Positions 1-7,414 of a DNA stretch of 19,670 nt are shown here, one piece after another; positions within the stretch are counted from its first letter, which is position 1, and the number at the start of each line of letters is the position of its first letter. Origin of the DNA: CANJUD01 sp043750035 (lineage in GTDB: Bacteria; Bacteroidota; Bacteroidia; UKL13-3); assembly GCA_043750035.1 (NCBI GenBank), contig JAYVCI010000180.1, positions 1 through 19,670 on the forward strand, written 5' to 3'. A program made the position numbers and the translations under genes. Below the pieces are notes generated by a model. It searched no databases. It had not been told where the DNA came from and saw nothing but the letters and a program-made list of their open reading frames with translations.

Positions 1-11
1 CCGCAGTATAC

Positions 12-568
12 TCAATCTATCATATCCAACTCAATCAATCCTTTTCCGCCAGAATAATCTATCGCACTACTATATAACCAATCAGATGCATTTGCCACAT
101 AGCCGGCCCTTACTGGATTCAGATGTATATAATCCAATTTCTCATCCATCATCGAATTGCCATAAATAGGAATTGGGTGATTGCCATCTATCCAAAATTT
201 GATGTTTTTATTTCCAGGCGTGGTTTTGCCATACCACTCGAATTTGTGTGTGAGCCATTCTCTGCGGCTTTCCTTTTGGTTGTCCTTTATTGTAGCATAA
301 ATTTCTTTGGCAGTGTGCTTTTTAAAATCACGAATGATATTGCCCAAGTTCTTTTCCGACTTGTCACTTGACGATGCCAAGAGGTGAAGATGATTTGACA
401 TTATAACATACGCATGCAGTTTAAGATCTTTATTTTCTCTGCAAAATGCAAGGTTCTTTAAAATCAAGTCCCTGTAATCTTTGCGAGTGAAAACATCAAT
501 CCATTCAATAACGGAAGTGTTAGAAAATATATACTGTCTTTGTCTCTTATATGATATTGGCCTGCCAT
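12..568 (-). pseudogene. REP-associated tyrosine transposase (RAYT, Y1/IS200-like), frameshifted
   Basis: RAYTs are single-strand DNA endonucleases of the HUH/Y1 superfamily, thought to mobilise short palindromic REP elements. The longest intact frame runs from about 515 to 12 and contains the HUH signature in MSNHLHLL, the family block YIHLNPVRAG (its Tyr is the probable catalytic nucleophile) and a terminal YSSA-type motif. The N-terminus is in another frame: an ATG at 568-566 gives MAGQYHIRDKDSIYFLT, a typical RAYT start, and then the frame is lost near 513-518. Adding one base there would join the parts into about 185 residues, a normal family length, with the strand (VIEWIDVFTRKDYRD) continuous. 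The TTG at 467 that opens the long uninterrupted frame is therefore not the original start. The TGA at 14-12 ends the gene inside the window. Two hairpins lie 27-75 bases upstream. A recent inactivating deletion and a sequencing error cannot be told apart here. Confidence 0.85.
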
Positions 569-594
569 GCTTACAAAGGTATGGGTATTTACAC

Positions 595-643
595 TGTGGT
601 TGTAAACCACAATCCCTGTGCGAGACGATTGCAAATCGTCTCG
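595..643. repeat. Tandem hairpin pair, REP/BIME-like element beside RAYT
   Basis: Two perfect palindromes sit side by side. The first is TGTGGTT-GTA-AACCACA (595-611, 7-bp stem, 3-nt loop). The second is CGAGACGATT-GCA-AATCGTCTCG (621-643, 10-bp stem, 3-nt loop). They are separated by 9 nt and lie just upstream of the RAYT gene and 9 nt beyond the murB stop codon. Paired short hairpins next to a RAYT gene are the classical layout of REP/BIME elements, so they are probably the substrate of the transposase. There is no T-tract after the longer stem on either strand, so it is not a standard intrinsic terminator, though it could slow polymerase or protect the murB mRNA 3' end. Only one copy is visible in this window. 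Confidence 0.75.
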
Positions 644-652
644 GGTTAGATG

Positions 653-1672
653 TTAGACCAAATTAACCTCTGGCGATAAAACTACTCCAAATTTATCTTT
701 CACACTTGCTATAATATCTTGGGCAAGTTTGTATATTTCTGCACCCGTGGCATTGCCATAATTTACAAGTACCAGTGCTTGGAATTTGTGCGAACCAGTA
801 TTGCCCACAACTTTACCCTTCCATCCGCATTGCTCTATAAGCCAACCGGCGGGTATTTTTATATGGTTGGGTATCGAACCCTTATACGATGGCAATAGTG
901 GGTATTGCAATTGCAGTTTTTCATATTGGTATTTTGGTATTTCGGGGTTCTTAAAAAAACTGCCCGCATTGCCTAGTTCAGCAGGGTTTGGGAGTTTGCT
1001 GCTGCGAATTTGGATAACCGCATCACTAATCGATTTAATGGTAGGCTCCATAATTCCCATATATTCCAATGTGGTTTGTATGGCCCCATAAGAAATATTA
1101 TATATAGGCTTTTTGTTGAGTTTGAGGGTGATGGATAGGATAAGGAATTTGTTTTTGTATCTATTTTTAAAAATGCTTTCGCGGTATCCAAACTCGCAAT
1201 CGGTATGGCTAAATGTTTGGATTTGGTTTGTTTCAAGATTTAGTGCCTCCAAACTGTCAAATACATCTTTTAGCTCCACACCATAAGCACCAATATTTTG
1301 CATGGGTGCAGCACCGCAAAGCCCCGGGATAAGAGATAGGTTTTCTATACCGCCCCAATTGTTTTCAACAGCATATAATACCAATTGGTGCCATTCAGTT
1401 CCTGCATGGGCTTTTAGCCATATATGGTTCTCATCTTCCTGTATTTTTTCTATACCATTAATACTGTTTTTAATCACTATGCCATCAAAATTGCCAGTAA
1501 ACAGGACATTGCTGCCACCGCCCAGTATCAGTTTTTTTTCTGGGTCAAATTTTCTTTCAGCAAAAAACGCTTGGGCTTCGTCTATTGTATTTATTTCTAC
1601 AAAATACTTAGCAAAAGCATTGATTCCAAAGGTATTTAGCAGTTTTAGGGATTTGTTTTCTTGTAGCAGCAT
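653..1672 (-). CDS. murB: UDP-N-acetylenolpyruvoylglucosamine reductase MurB
   Basis: MurB is the FAD-dependent cytoplasmic enzyme that reduces UDP-GlcNAc-enolpyruvate to UDP-MurNAc with NADPH, the second committed step of peptidoglycan synthesis. The 339-residue protein matches type I MurB in length (E. coli about 342). Visible motifs are the FAD-binding GGGSNVL (residues 51-57), PGLCGAAP (116-123), GYRESIF with the family Tyr/Arg (162-168), GNAGSFFKNP carrying the catalytic Ser238, and the C-terminal SPEVNLV whose Glu335 matches the conserved acid. I chose the ATG at 1672, giving MLLQENKSLKLLNTFGI, which fits the usual N-terminus. The frame stays open to 1750, but those 26 extra residues are Cys- and Phe-rich and unlike the family. 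The gene stands alone, divergent from the sigma-factor operon, and its 3' end abuts the RAYT-associated hairpins. Confidence 0.96.
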   Translation of the reverse strand: MLLQENKSLKLLNTFGINAFAKYFVEINTIDEAQAFFAERKFDPEKKLILGGGSNVLFTGNFDGIVIKNSINGIEKIQEDENHIWLKAHAGTEWHQLVLYAVENNWGGIENLSLIPGLCGAAPMQNIGAYGVELKDVFDSLEALNLETNQIQTFSHTDCEFGYRESIFKNRYKNKFLILSITLKLNKKPIYNISYGAIQTTLEYMGIMEPTIKSISDAVIQIRSSKLPNPAELGNAGSFFKNPEIPKYQYEKLQLQYPLLPSYKGSIPNHIKIPAGWLIEQCGWKGKVVGNTGSHKFQALVLVNYGNATGAEIYKLAQDIIASVKDKFGVVLSPEVNLV

Positions 1673-1676
1673 GGGG

Positions 1677-1684
1677 CAAAAATA
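1677..1684 (-). promoter_or_regulatory. Possible -7 promoter box for murB
   Basis: Read on the minus strand this is TATTTTTG, a full match to the Bacteroidota -7 consensus TAnnTTTG. It ends only four bases before the chosen murB ATG, so transcription from it would start at or next to the start codon. No convincing -33 TTTG was found at normal spacing, and the region is AT-rich, so chance is possible. Confidence 0.35.
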
Positions 1685-1707
1685 ACCGAACCTACAAAAA
1701 AATCTTT

Positions 1708-1715
1708 TATTTTTG
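1708..1715 (+). promoter_or_regulatory. Possible -7 promoter box for the sigma-factor operon
   Basis: TATTTTTG matches the Bacteroidota TAnnTTTG -7 element and lies about 50 bases upstream of the ECF sigma ATG, a normal leader distance. It faces away from the murB box, with 23 bases between them, which would make a compact divergent promoter. A clear -33 element is missing. Confidence 0.4.
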
Positions 1716-1766
1716 TAACAAAGAAATTTTAGTGGCGTACCACAAGTCAAAAATCACCAACCCTAA

Positions 1767-2255
1767 ATGACCGCGACAGAATTTAACAAATGTGTCGATT
1801 TGTATTCTGACGGTGTCTATCGTTTTATCCTCAAAAATATCAGGGATGAAGATAAAGCGAAAGACATTGTCCAGGACTCGTTTGAAAAAATGTGGTTGAA
1901 AAACGACATCATCGAGTTTGATAAATGCAAATCGTATTTATATACCACAGCTTATCATACTATGATAGACCTTATACGACGTGAAAAAAAGAAAGCAAAC
2001 TGGGACGAAGTGAACGAGTATGACCACACCCATGCCCCAAACCATTATACCGGCGTAAAAGAAATTATAGACCAGGCAGTGGCTGAACTAAGTGATGTGC
2101 AACGTTCGGTGATTCTGCTTCGAGACTATGAAGGTTATAGTTATGAGCAAATAAGTGAAATGACCAGTCTCAGTTTATCGCAAGTAAAAGTATATATATT
2201 TAGAGGCAGACAAGCACTGAAAGAAAAATTGGGAAAATTTGAAGAACTATTATAA
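1767..2255 (+). CDS. RNA polymerase sigma factor, ECF (sigma-70 family)
   Basis: This 162-residue protein is a short alternative sigma factor that would redirect RNA polymerase to a small regulon, usually in response to an envelope signal. Region 2 covers about residues 12-75, including the family-typical DEDKAKDIVQDSFEKMW and the core- and -10-contacting helix ending in TAYHTMIDLIRREKKK. A short acidic linker follows, then region 4 (about 100-155) with LSDVQRSVILLRDYEGYSYEQIS and the helix-turn-helix around SLSQVKVYIFRGRQALK. There is no extra C-terminal domain, which fits classical ECF factors. The next gene starts 15 bases downstream and encodes a single-pass membrane protein, as expected for a sigma/anti-sigma pair. 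The family call is firm; the signal and regulon are unknown. Confidence 0.93.
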   Translation: MTATEFNKCVDLYSDGVYRFILKNIRDEDKAKDIVQDSFEKMWLKNDIIEFDKCKSYLYTTAYHTMIDLIRREKKKANWDEVNEYDHTHAPNHYTGVKEIIDQAVAELSDVQRSVILLRDYEGYSYEQISEMTSLSLSQVKVYIFRGRQALKEKLGKFEELL

Positions 2256-2270
2256 TATAAGAATAACCGA

Positions 2271-3542
2271 ATGACAATAACTTTAGAAAATTATATTATA
2301 TACATTGTTGACTATTACGATGGCATATTGAGCCCCAGCGAGCAAAAATCTTTGTTTGCTTTTTTGGAGCTTAATCCCGCACTGAAAGAAGAGTTTGACA
2401 GTTTTGGGCAAAGCAAGCGAATTGATTTCCCAGAGCATAAGATGGGAAATGATTTTAAACACCAACTCAAAAAAATATGTTCAGAACCCATGGGCAGGGT
2501 TACACGCAATAATGTAGAATTATACTTAACTAAAGAAATAGAGGGCGAATTGTGTCAAGTTGAAAAAATAGAACTGGCAGATTTCATTAAACAAAATCCA
2601 CTGTTCGAGCGTGACAGGAATTTATATAAGTTGGCAAAGTTGCAGGATGATGAACATATAGTTTTAAGCAAATTCAAGAAACAAGTTATAAGAAAAATCG
2701 CTACTATAATAACAGAAGGAATCAACAAAAATAATATTGACGAATGGTTGATCCTGTATTGCGAACGCCAACTTACTATATCGCAAGAAAAAAATTTGTT
2801 GGCCTTCTTATCTCTAAATCCCGCATATCAAACGGATTTGGAATTATATAAGCATACTTATTTATCACCTGATAAGAAAATAGTTTTTAAAGACAAAAGA
2901 AAACTTTATATTAAAGTTATCAAGCCATTGTATGCCCGATTGGTGCCTTACATGTCGGCAGCAGTGGCCGCATGTTTGGTCGTATATTTTACATATAACA
3001 ATATTGGCAATGTAGATACGGTTACACCAATACCAACAGCACAAAAAGAACAAGCAAAATCTGATAAGAGAGAAAATATAGAAACACCAGCTTCAGATCA
3101 ATTATATGGAGCATTTGCAAGTAACAATCCTTCTCGCACACCTGTAATCCGTCACGCTAAACTTAATCCCGCCATCAATAAGCAAAATATTAGCTCAGAG
3201 AATACTTTTACAACTACAGATAGTTCTAAGCCAGTTGAGTTTAATGTAGTGAGGTTAGAAAATACAGCTAACAGTGCAGAAGATATAGCTTTAGAAAACA
3301 GAATAAAGCAAAAACTGATTGAACAAGAATTACAACAAATGCCTGCCGAGCAAGACCAAAGAATAGTACAAGTGAATGGTCTTTCTAATGCCCGTGTAAA
3401 CTGGGACCAAGTGGCAAAAAGAGCAAGCAGTTGGGTAAATAAGAATACCAAATTTAGAGTAAATGTAAGTAAAAATATGCCTCAAAATATAAACGGGAAA
3501 CCAGTAATAATTGGCAATACTGTTTTGTTTGGAGATTTTTAA
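2271..3542 (+). CDS. Single-pass membrane protein with three 74-residue repeats, probable anti-sigma factor
   Basis: The 423-residue protein has three similar N-terminal units. Their FLxxNP-like cores fall at residues 31-36 (FLELNP), 105-110 (FIKQNP) and 179-184 (FLSLNP), exactly 74 residues apart. Each core is preceded by a short acidic/aromatic helix and followed by a linker with an FK or DK...L..K pattern. One transmembrane helix follows (about 222-243, VPYMSAAVAACLVVYF), then a Ser/Thr/Asn-rich, probably periplasmic stretch and a C-terminal region (about 365-423) of unknown fold. The layout, a cytoplasmic N-terminus, one helix and a periplasmic C-terminus directly after an ECF gene, is that of membrane anti-sigma factors. 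I see no HxxxCxxC zinc motif, so sigma binding through the repeats is an inference. It could instead be an operon-specific scaffold or signalling protein. Confidence 0.72.
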   Translation: MTITLENYIIYIVDYYDGILSPSEQKSLFAFLELNPALKEEFDSFGQSKRIDFPEHKMGNDFKHQLKKICSEPMGRVTRNNVELYLTKEIEGELCQVEKIELADFIKQNPLFERDRNLYKLAKLQDDEHIVLSKFKKQVIRKIATIITEGINKNNIDEWLILYCERQLTISQEKNLLAFLSLNPAYQTDLELYKHTYLSPDKKIVFKDKRKLYIKVIKPLYARLVPYMSAAVAACLVVYFTYNNIGNVDTVTPIPTAQKEQAKSDKRENIETPASDQLYGAFASNNPSRTPVIRHAKLNPAINKQNISSENTFTTTDSSKPVEFNVVRLENTANSAEDIALENRIKQKLIEQELQQMPAEQDQRIVQVNGLSNARVNWDQVAKRASSWVNKNTKFRVNVSKNMPQNINGKPVIIGNTVLFGDF

Positions 3543-3587
3543 TAGAGGATCATTGGTAAAAATAATAATATATAATACAACAACAAG

Positions 3588-4460
3588 ATGAGATACTTTA
3601 ATATCATACTAATTTTAGCCAGCGTTTTTATATATAAGCAATCGGTTGCCCAAACTGACACTGTAAGTATCAAAAAGGAAGTATATAAAAAGCGGGTGAT
3701 TATTTCAAAAGATGGTAAATTGATATACGACACCACTATTGTAATAGAGAACAAAAGCAATGTATTGCTCGATACCTTGAATAAGTACTTTTTCAGCATG
3801 GAGCGAGACAAGCATGTATATGGAAGGGTGTGGGATGGTTTCGATTTGGGATTCAATTTTATAGGTTCTAATATGGCTCAAACAACTTTAAAGGATGATA
3901 CCAAATATCTCAGTAATGATATTGGGAAATCGTTTAATTGGAAAATAAATTTGTTTGAAAATGTAACCTCAAATGATAAGAAACGCATAAGTTTTGTTTC
4001 GGGTTTGGGTTATGAGCATTCGGCTATACGCCTTAACAATGAATTGGTACTTTTAAATATTGACAAGGGCAATAATAAGCTTACACCATTGTATGATTCT
4101 TCATTGCAATATACCAAAAACAGAGTAGTCAACCATTCACTAAATGTTCCTGCAATGGTTAGGTTTACCGTTGGTCCCCAAAAAGGGAGTCCTGAAAATG
4201 CTTTTCAAATTGCTATGGGTGTTATCGGATGCTGGCGTTTTGCCTCGAAGCAAAACGTAGAATATAGTAAGGACGGCATCAACTATTATATTAACCGTTG
4301 GAGTAGTTTAAACCAATCAACTTTTAATGTGAAAGCTACCATTCGTGTGGCATATAAGTTTATCCGTCTTTGGGCAGAAACATCACTGATGCCATTGCTG
4401 AACAAAAATCAGGGTTCGAATGTGTATATAACTTCAGTGGGAATTTCGTTGGTTCATTGA
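3588..4460 (+). CDS. Secreted protein, probable outer-membrane beta-barrel
   Basis: I do not recognise a named family. The 290-residue protein has a signal peptide (MRYFNIILILASVFIYKQSVAQ, cleavage probably after residue 22), then a charged stretch rich in short beta segments (about 23-65). From about residue 80 alternating hydrophobic strands appear, such as GFDLGFNFIG, RISFVSGLGYEH, VNHSLNVPAMVRFTVG, FQIAMGVIGCWRFA, TFNVKATIRVAYKFI and NVYITSVGISLVH, ending in a strand-like terminus as in outer-membrane barrels of Bacteroidota. It lies 45 bases after the putative anti-sigma gene on the same strand, so it is likely the third gene of that operon and may be the envelope protein the sigma system senses or controls. 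Localisation is an inference from pattern only. Confidence 0.7.
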   Translation: MRYFNIILILASVFIYKQSVAQTDTVSIKKEVYKKRVIISKDGKLIYDTTIVIENKSNVLLDTLNKYFFSMERDKHVYGRVWDGFDLGFNFIGSNMAQTTLKDDTKYLSNDIGKSFNWKINLFENVTSNDKKRISFVSGLGYEHSAIRLNNELVLLNIDKGNNKLTPLYDSSLQYTKNRVVNHSLNVPAMVRFTVGPQKGSPENAFQIAMGVIGCWRFASKQNVEYSKDGINYYINRWSSLNQSTFNVKATIRVAYKFIRLWAETSLMPLLNKNQGSNVYITSVGISLVH

Positions 4461-4462
4461 TA

Positions 4463-4480
4463 ATAAATGCAAACATTTAT
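4463..4480. terminator. Weak bidirectional hairpin between convergent genes
   Basis: ATAAATG-CAAA-CATTTAT forms a perfect but AT-rich 7-bp stem with a 4-nt loop. It fills the 21-base gap between two convergent genes, so it could help end transcription from both sides. The stem is weak and lacks a clear T-run. Confidence 0.3.
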
Positions 4481-4481
4481 A

Positions 4482-5204
4482 TTATATCAAAAATCCAATA
4501 TTGAAATAAGCAAAAAGCAGATTTCGGCCAAACATATAGGATGCAGGTTTCAATTCTTTTTTCTTTTGATTGAGTATGTTTACTTCGCCATTAAAGTAAA
4601 ATGGGGTACAACGAATCCCATAATCTAATAGTATATTATCACCTATTACTCTTGTTTTACCCCAAGTAATGGACATGGCCGATAGCGATTTTTTAATCAA
4701 GGTATTGTCTTCTTTCCCCACAACCCAACCCTTAACAATACTGTAGTTTAGCCCGACACCCATGTATGGACCCAGGGGTGCAAGCCCGCCATTGTTTCTT
4801 ATAAAGAATTTAAACAGTACTTCATATCTGTGTGAAACTACATTATAATCTTGATTAGTTTGATATATATTGATATTCCCCAAACTGTCTGTCACTTCTA
4901 TTTCTTCCAAAGTTTGATACCCGCCCCGTTGGTAGTTATAGTTAAAATTCATGGTGATGTATCTATCAATAACGCGTTCGTAAAATATATTAAAAGCTGA
5001 TTTGTATCTGTAATTACTTAAACGGAAAGAACTGTCGTCCCATTTAGGCTTGTATGGTTTAGTTGTGTAACCATAGTTTTTATATGATGGGAACCATTGT
5101 GCCCCTATACCAATACTGTTTTTTTTACCCAGAAAACCAGGAACCTGGGCACTTACTTCAGAGCAAATAAGCAGCATTACAAATATATAAAATATTTTTT
5201 TCAT
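4482..5204 (-). CDS. Small secreted beta-barrel-like protein
   Basis: This 240-residue protein has an evident signal peptide (MKKIFYIFVMLLICSEVSAQ, cleavage after Gln20). It is followed by NSIGIGAQWFPSY and a series of alternating strands such as FNIFYERVIDRYITMNFNYN, VSHRYEVLFKFFIRN, YMGVGLNYSIVKGW, ILLDYGIRCTPFYFNG and LLFAYFNIGFLI. The last ends with hydrophobic residues, as expected of an 8-stranded outer-membrane barrel; a specific family is not recognisable. It is the last gene of a four-gene minus-strand operon, starting only three bases after the stop of the M48-like gene, so the two products probably act together at the envelope. Confidence 0.68.
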   Translation of the reverse strand: MKKIFYIFVMLLICSEVSAQVPGFLGKKNSIGIGAQWFPSYKNYGYTTKPYKPKWDDSSFRLSNYRYKSAFNIFYERVIDRYITMNFNYNYQRGGYQTLEEIEVTDSLGNINIYQTNQDYNVVSHRYEVLFKFFIRNNGGLAPLGPYMGVGLNYSIVKGWVVGKEDNTLIKKSLSAMSITWGKTRVIGDNILLDYGIRCTPFYFNGEVNILNQKKKELKPASYMFGRNLLFAYFNIGFLI

Positions 5205-5207
5205 AGG

Positions 5208-7412
5208 TTAATACGATAATTGATATAGTATATCATATATATGGGCTTTAAGCATGTCACTTTTGAAAGGGATATAATCATCGTTGGCATTATGATAAAC
5301 CTTATACCCAGTTTTAAAATCTATAATATAGTACTCGAACAAGAATTTTTTACTGGGTACAATTACATTGTATAAATCTACAAATATCAAACAATTGGTA
5401 ATGCTGCAATTGCTACATTCATCACCATCAGTATTGGATTCCTTGTGGTATATTTTTTTGGTGAATTTGCCAGTAAACAAATACGGCGTTTTTTTAGATA
5501 ACGATAGCTGATAGGTATGGAATTGGGTGGCCGTATAATTTGTTTTGTATCCCAATAAATTGTTCCCAATTTCATATATATAATCATTAATTAGTACTTG
5601 ATTGTTCCACATTTGGGCATTATATAGTTTTATTTCTTCAACACTCATATTCAATACTTTTCCACCCAGTAGTTTGTTGTATTTATTAAATAGGTTTTCT
5701 ACTTTTACTTTTTCCTTATTGGGTATCACTTCTCTTACAGGGTCTTGGTCGTTTTTCAAGAGGTTGAGGTAATCAAAATCGAGCGAAGATTGTAGTATTT
5801 TATCATTTATTTTAAAATTCTTTTTGGGGTTACTTTCCAGGTCGTTAAAAATGTAGTCAAAATTGGCAACAGCATTTTTATATTCTCTTTCAAAAACTAA
5901 TGCTGAGGTAATATCCATAAATGCAGTCTGGGTATATGCATCGGAATAATTTTTATAGATATTTTCTAATACTTTAGCCTTTTTTATTTTAGCATATTTA
6001 CTTATTGATTGATCTTCGGCCTTGGTGGTCTCCATTATCTTAGCATCGTTTTTAGAAAAAGTAAAATACTCACTTTTCATACTTGTATTATTATACAAAT
6101 ACGCCATCATATAGTCACGAAAATTATTTAGATATGCAGATTTCGGATTTTGGACAGTCCATTTCCAACATTGGCGAAGAGCCAGTACTACAATATTATT
6201 GGGATTGTTGGCTTTAAGTTTATATAATATTTTAATACAGGTATCCACGGGTGTAACCCCCGACTTTTTAAACTGATATTCAGCAAGTTTATCCAGTTTT
6301 TGTTCTGCCCAAAGTCCTTTTAGATAACGCTCCACATCAGCATCTTTGTTAATGGAAAAACCAAACAATGCTTGTATGAAAATTTCTTTAGCCTGCATAT
6401 TGCCTGTATCTTGTTTAATAATACAGTAAGAATTATACAATGCATCATTGTATTCTTTGCGAAGCAATTGCTGCTTGCATGTTTCCAGTTTGGCAATTTT
6501 AATTACGTAATTAAAAGTCGCTACATCAACAGTATGTTTGCGATCGGCACCTGGTTTATAATGCCCCAATATATCTTTGCGTTTTGCATAGTCATCATAT
6601 ATGGGCGATTCAGATTGAGCCACTTCTTCGCCTTCGCTTACATACATAATAGTGTCTTTATCAAATTCCTCAGGTATTGTAAAATTGGGGCTTTCAAAAA
6701 ATGCTTTGTCAAATTTAATATATTCAAAAGGCAATTCGGCATTGTGCAATATATCAAAATATAATAAAGCTTCGGCAATGTCGAATCCTGCATTTTTGGT
6801 AAGTTCCAATGCGGTTTTATCATACTCATAAGTATTGGCAGTTTCTATTAGTACCTGGTCGGTGAACTCATGAAAATAGGTGTTATAGGATTTTACATCG
6901 CCGCTCTTGTTCAATAAAGACACATCGAGATTTTGTATATAACCATCTTTATACTTGGCAATTTCTCTTGCTATAGCAAATGCAAGTTGCGACTCATCCA
7001 TCGTTTGAGCAATAAACCCGGTAGATATAAAAATCATTCCATCGGGAGAGGAAAAATTTACAGCATAATCATTTTTGCATAAATATACTTTTATATTGTT
7101 GGCAATAGCTTTGTCATTCTCAAAAAACTTGCGTGCAATTTTATCAATATAATAACTAATAGTATCATTAAACAATACTTGTCCGCTTCTCAGGTATCCC
7201 TGAAACAAAATGATTTCTTCTTTTAAAAACCCCTCATTGTATTTAATATTCAAACTTTTTAAATGCTCCTTGGCTTTTGCCAGTCGGTCTTCTACACTTG
7301 TATTAAATTCTTTGGGAAGCGGGGCTTTGCTTTGCAGTATATAATTGTTTTGCGTAAAAGCTTTGTAAGCAATTAGGGTAATAGCAATATATAAAATGAA
7401 CCTCAGTTTCAT
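5208..7412 (-). CDS. Large secreted M48-peptidase-like protein with a degenerate zinc site
   Basis: The 734-residue protein begins with a signal peptide (MKLRFILYIAITLIAYKAFTQ). Residues about 60-225 follow the M48 metallopeptidase plan: a helix with IDKIARKFFEND, strand IKVYLCKN, then DGMIFISTGFIAQ, the helix AFAIAREIAKY, and YEYDKTALELTKNAGFD. The zinc motif HExxH is replaced by REIAK (residues 149-153). The Glu expected four residues before Asp198 is Thr194, although Glu196 is nearby. It therefore probably does not bind zinc in the usual way and acts as a binding or scaffold protein. The rest is mostly helical, with TPR-like stretches around 500-530, and the C-terminal region has a Cys cluster (666, 669, 674). 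I chose the ATG at 7412, two bases after the symporter stop; the in-frame ATG at 7433 would overlap that gene and put charged residues before the signal peptide. The fold call is by pattern. Confidence 0.72.
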   Translation of the reverse strand: MKLRFILYIAITLIAYKAFTQNNYILQSKAPLPKEFNTSVEDRLAKAKEHLKSLNIKYNEGFLKEEIILFQGYLRSGQVLFNDTISYYIDKIARKFFENDKAIANNIKVYLCKNDYAVNFSSPDGMIFISTGFIAQTMDESQLAFAIAREIAKYKDGYIQNLDVSLLNKSGDVKSYNTYFHEFTDQVLIETANTYEYDKTALELTKNAGFDIAEALLYFDILHNAELPFEYIKFDKAFFESPNFTIPEEFDKDTIMYVSEGEEVAQSESPIYDDYAKRKDILGHYKPGADRKHTVDVATFNYVIKIAKLETCKQQLLRKEYNDALYNSYCIIKQDTGNMQAKEIFIQALFGFSINKDADVERYLKGLWAEQKLDKLAEYQFKKSGVTPVDTCIKILYKLKANNPNNIVVLALRQCWKWTVQNPKSAYLNNFRDYMMAYLYNNTSMKSEYFTFSKNDAKIMETTKAEDQSISKYAKIKKAKVLENIYKNYSDAYTQTAFMDITSALVFEREYKNAVANFDYIFNDLESNPKKNFKINDKILQSSLDFDYLNLLKNDQDPVREVIPNKEKVKVENLFNKYNKLLGGKVLNMSVEEIKLYNAQMWNNQVLINDYIYEIGNNLLGYKTNYTATQFHTYQLSLSKKTPYLFTGKFTKKIYHKESNTDGDECSNCSITNCLIFVDLYNVIVPSKKFLFEYYIIDFKTGYKVYHNANDDYIPFKSDMLKAHIYDILYQLSY

Positions 7413-7414
7413 AT

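Noticed and set aside
621..643. Hairpin as an intrinsic terminator of murB
   Set aside because: The stem is perfect but has no T-run on either strand; the RAYT context explains it better.
481..666. Short plus-strand open frame across the hairpin pair
   Set aside because: It overlaps the RAYT 5' end on the opposite strand and the two palindromes, with no recognisable protein features.
1673..1750. N-terminal extension of murB
   Set aside because: The 26 extra residues are Cys/Phe-rich, lack similarity to the MurB N-terminus, and cover the likely divergent promoter.
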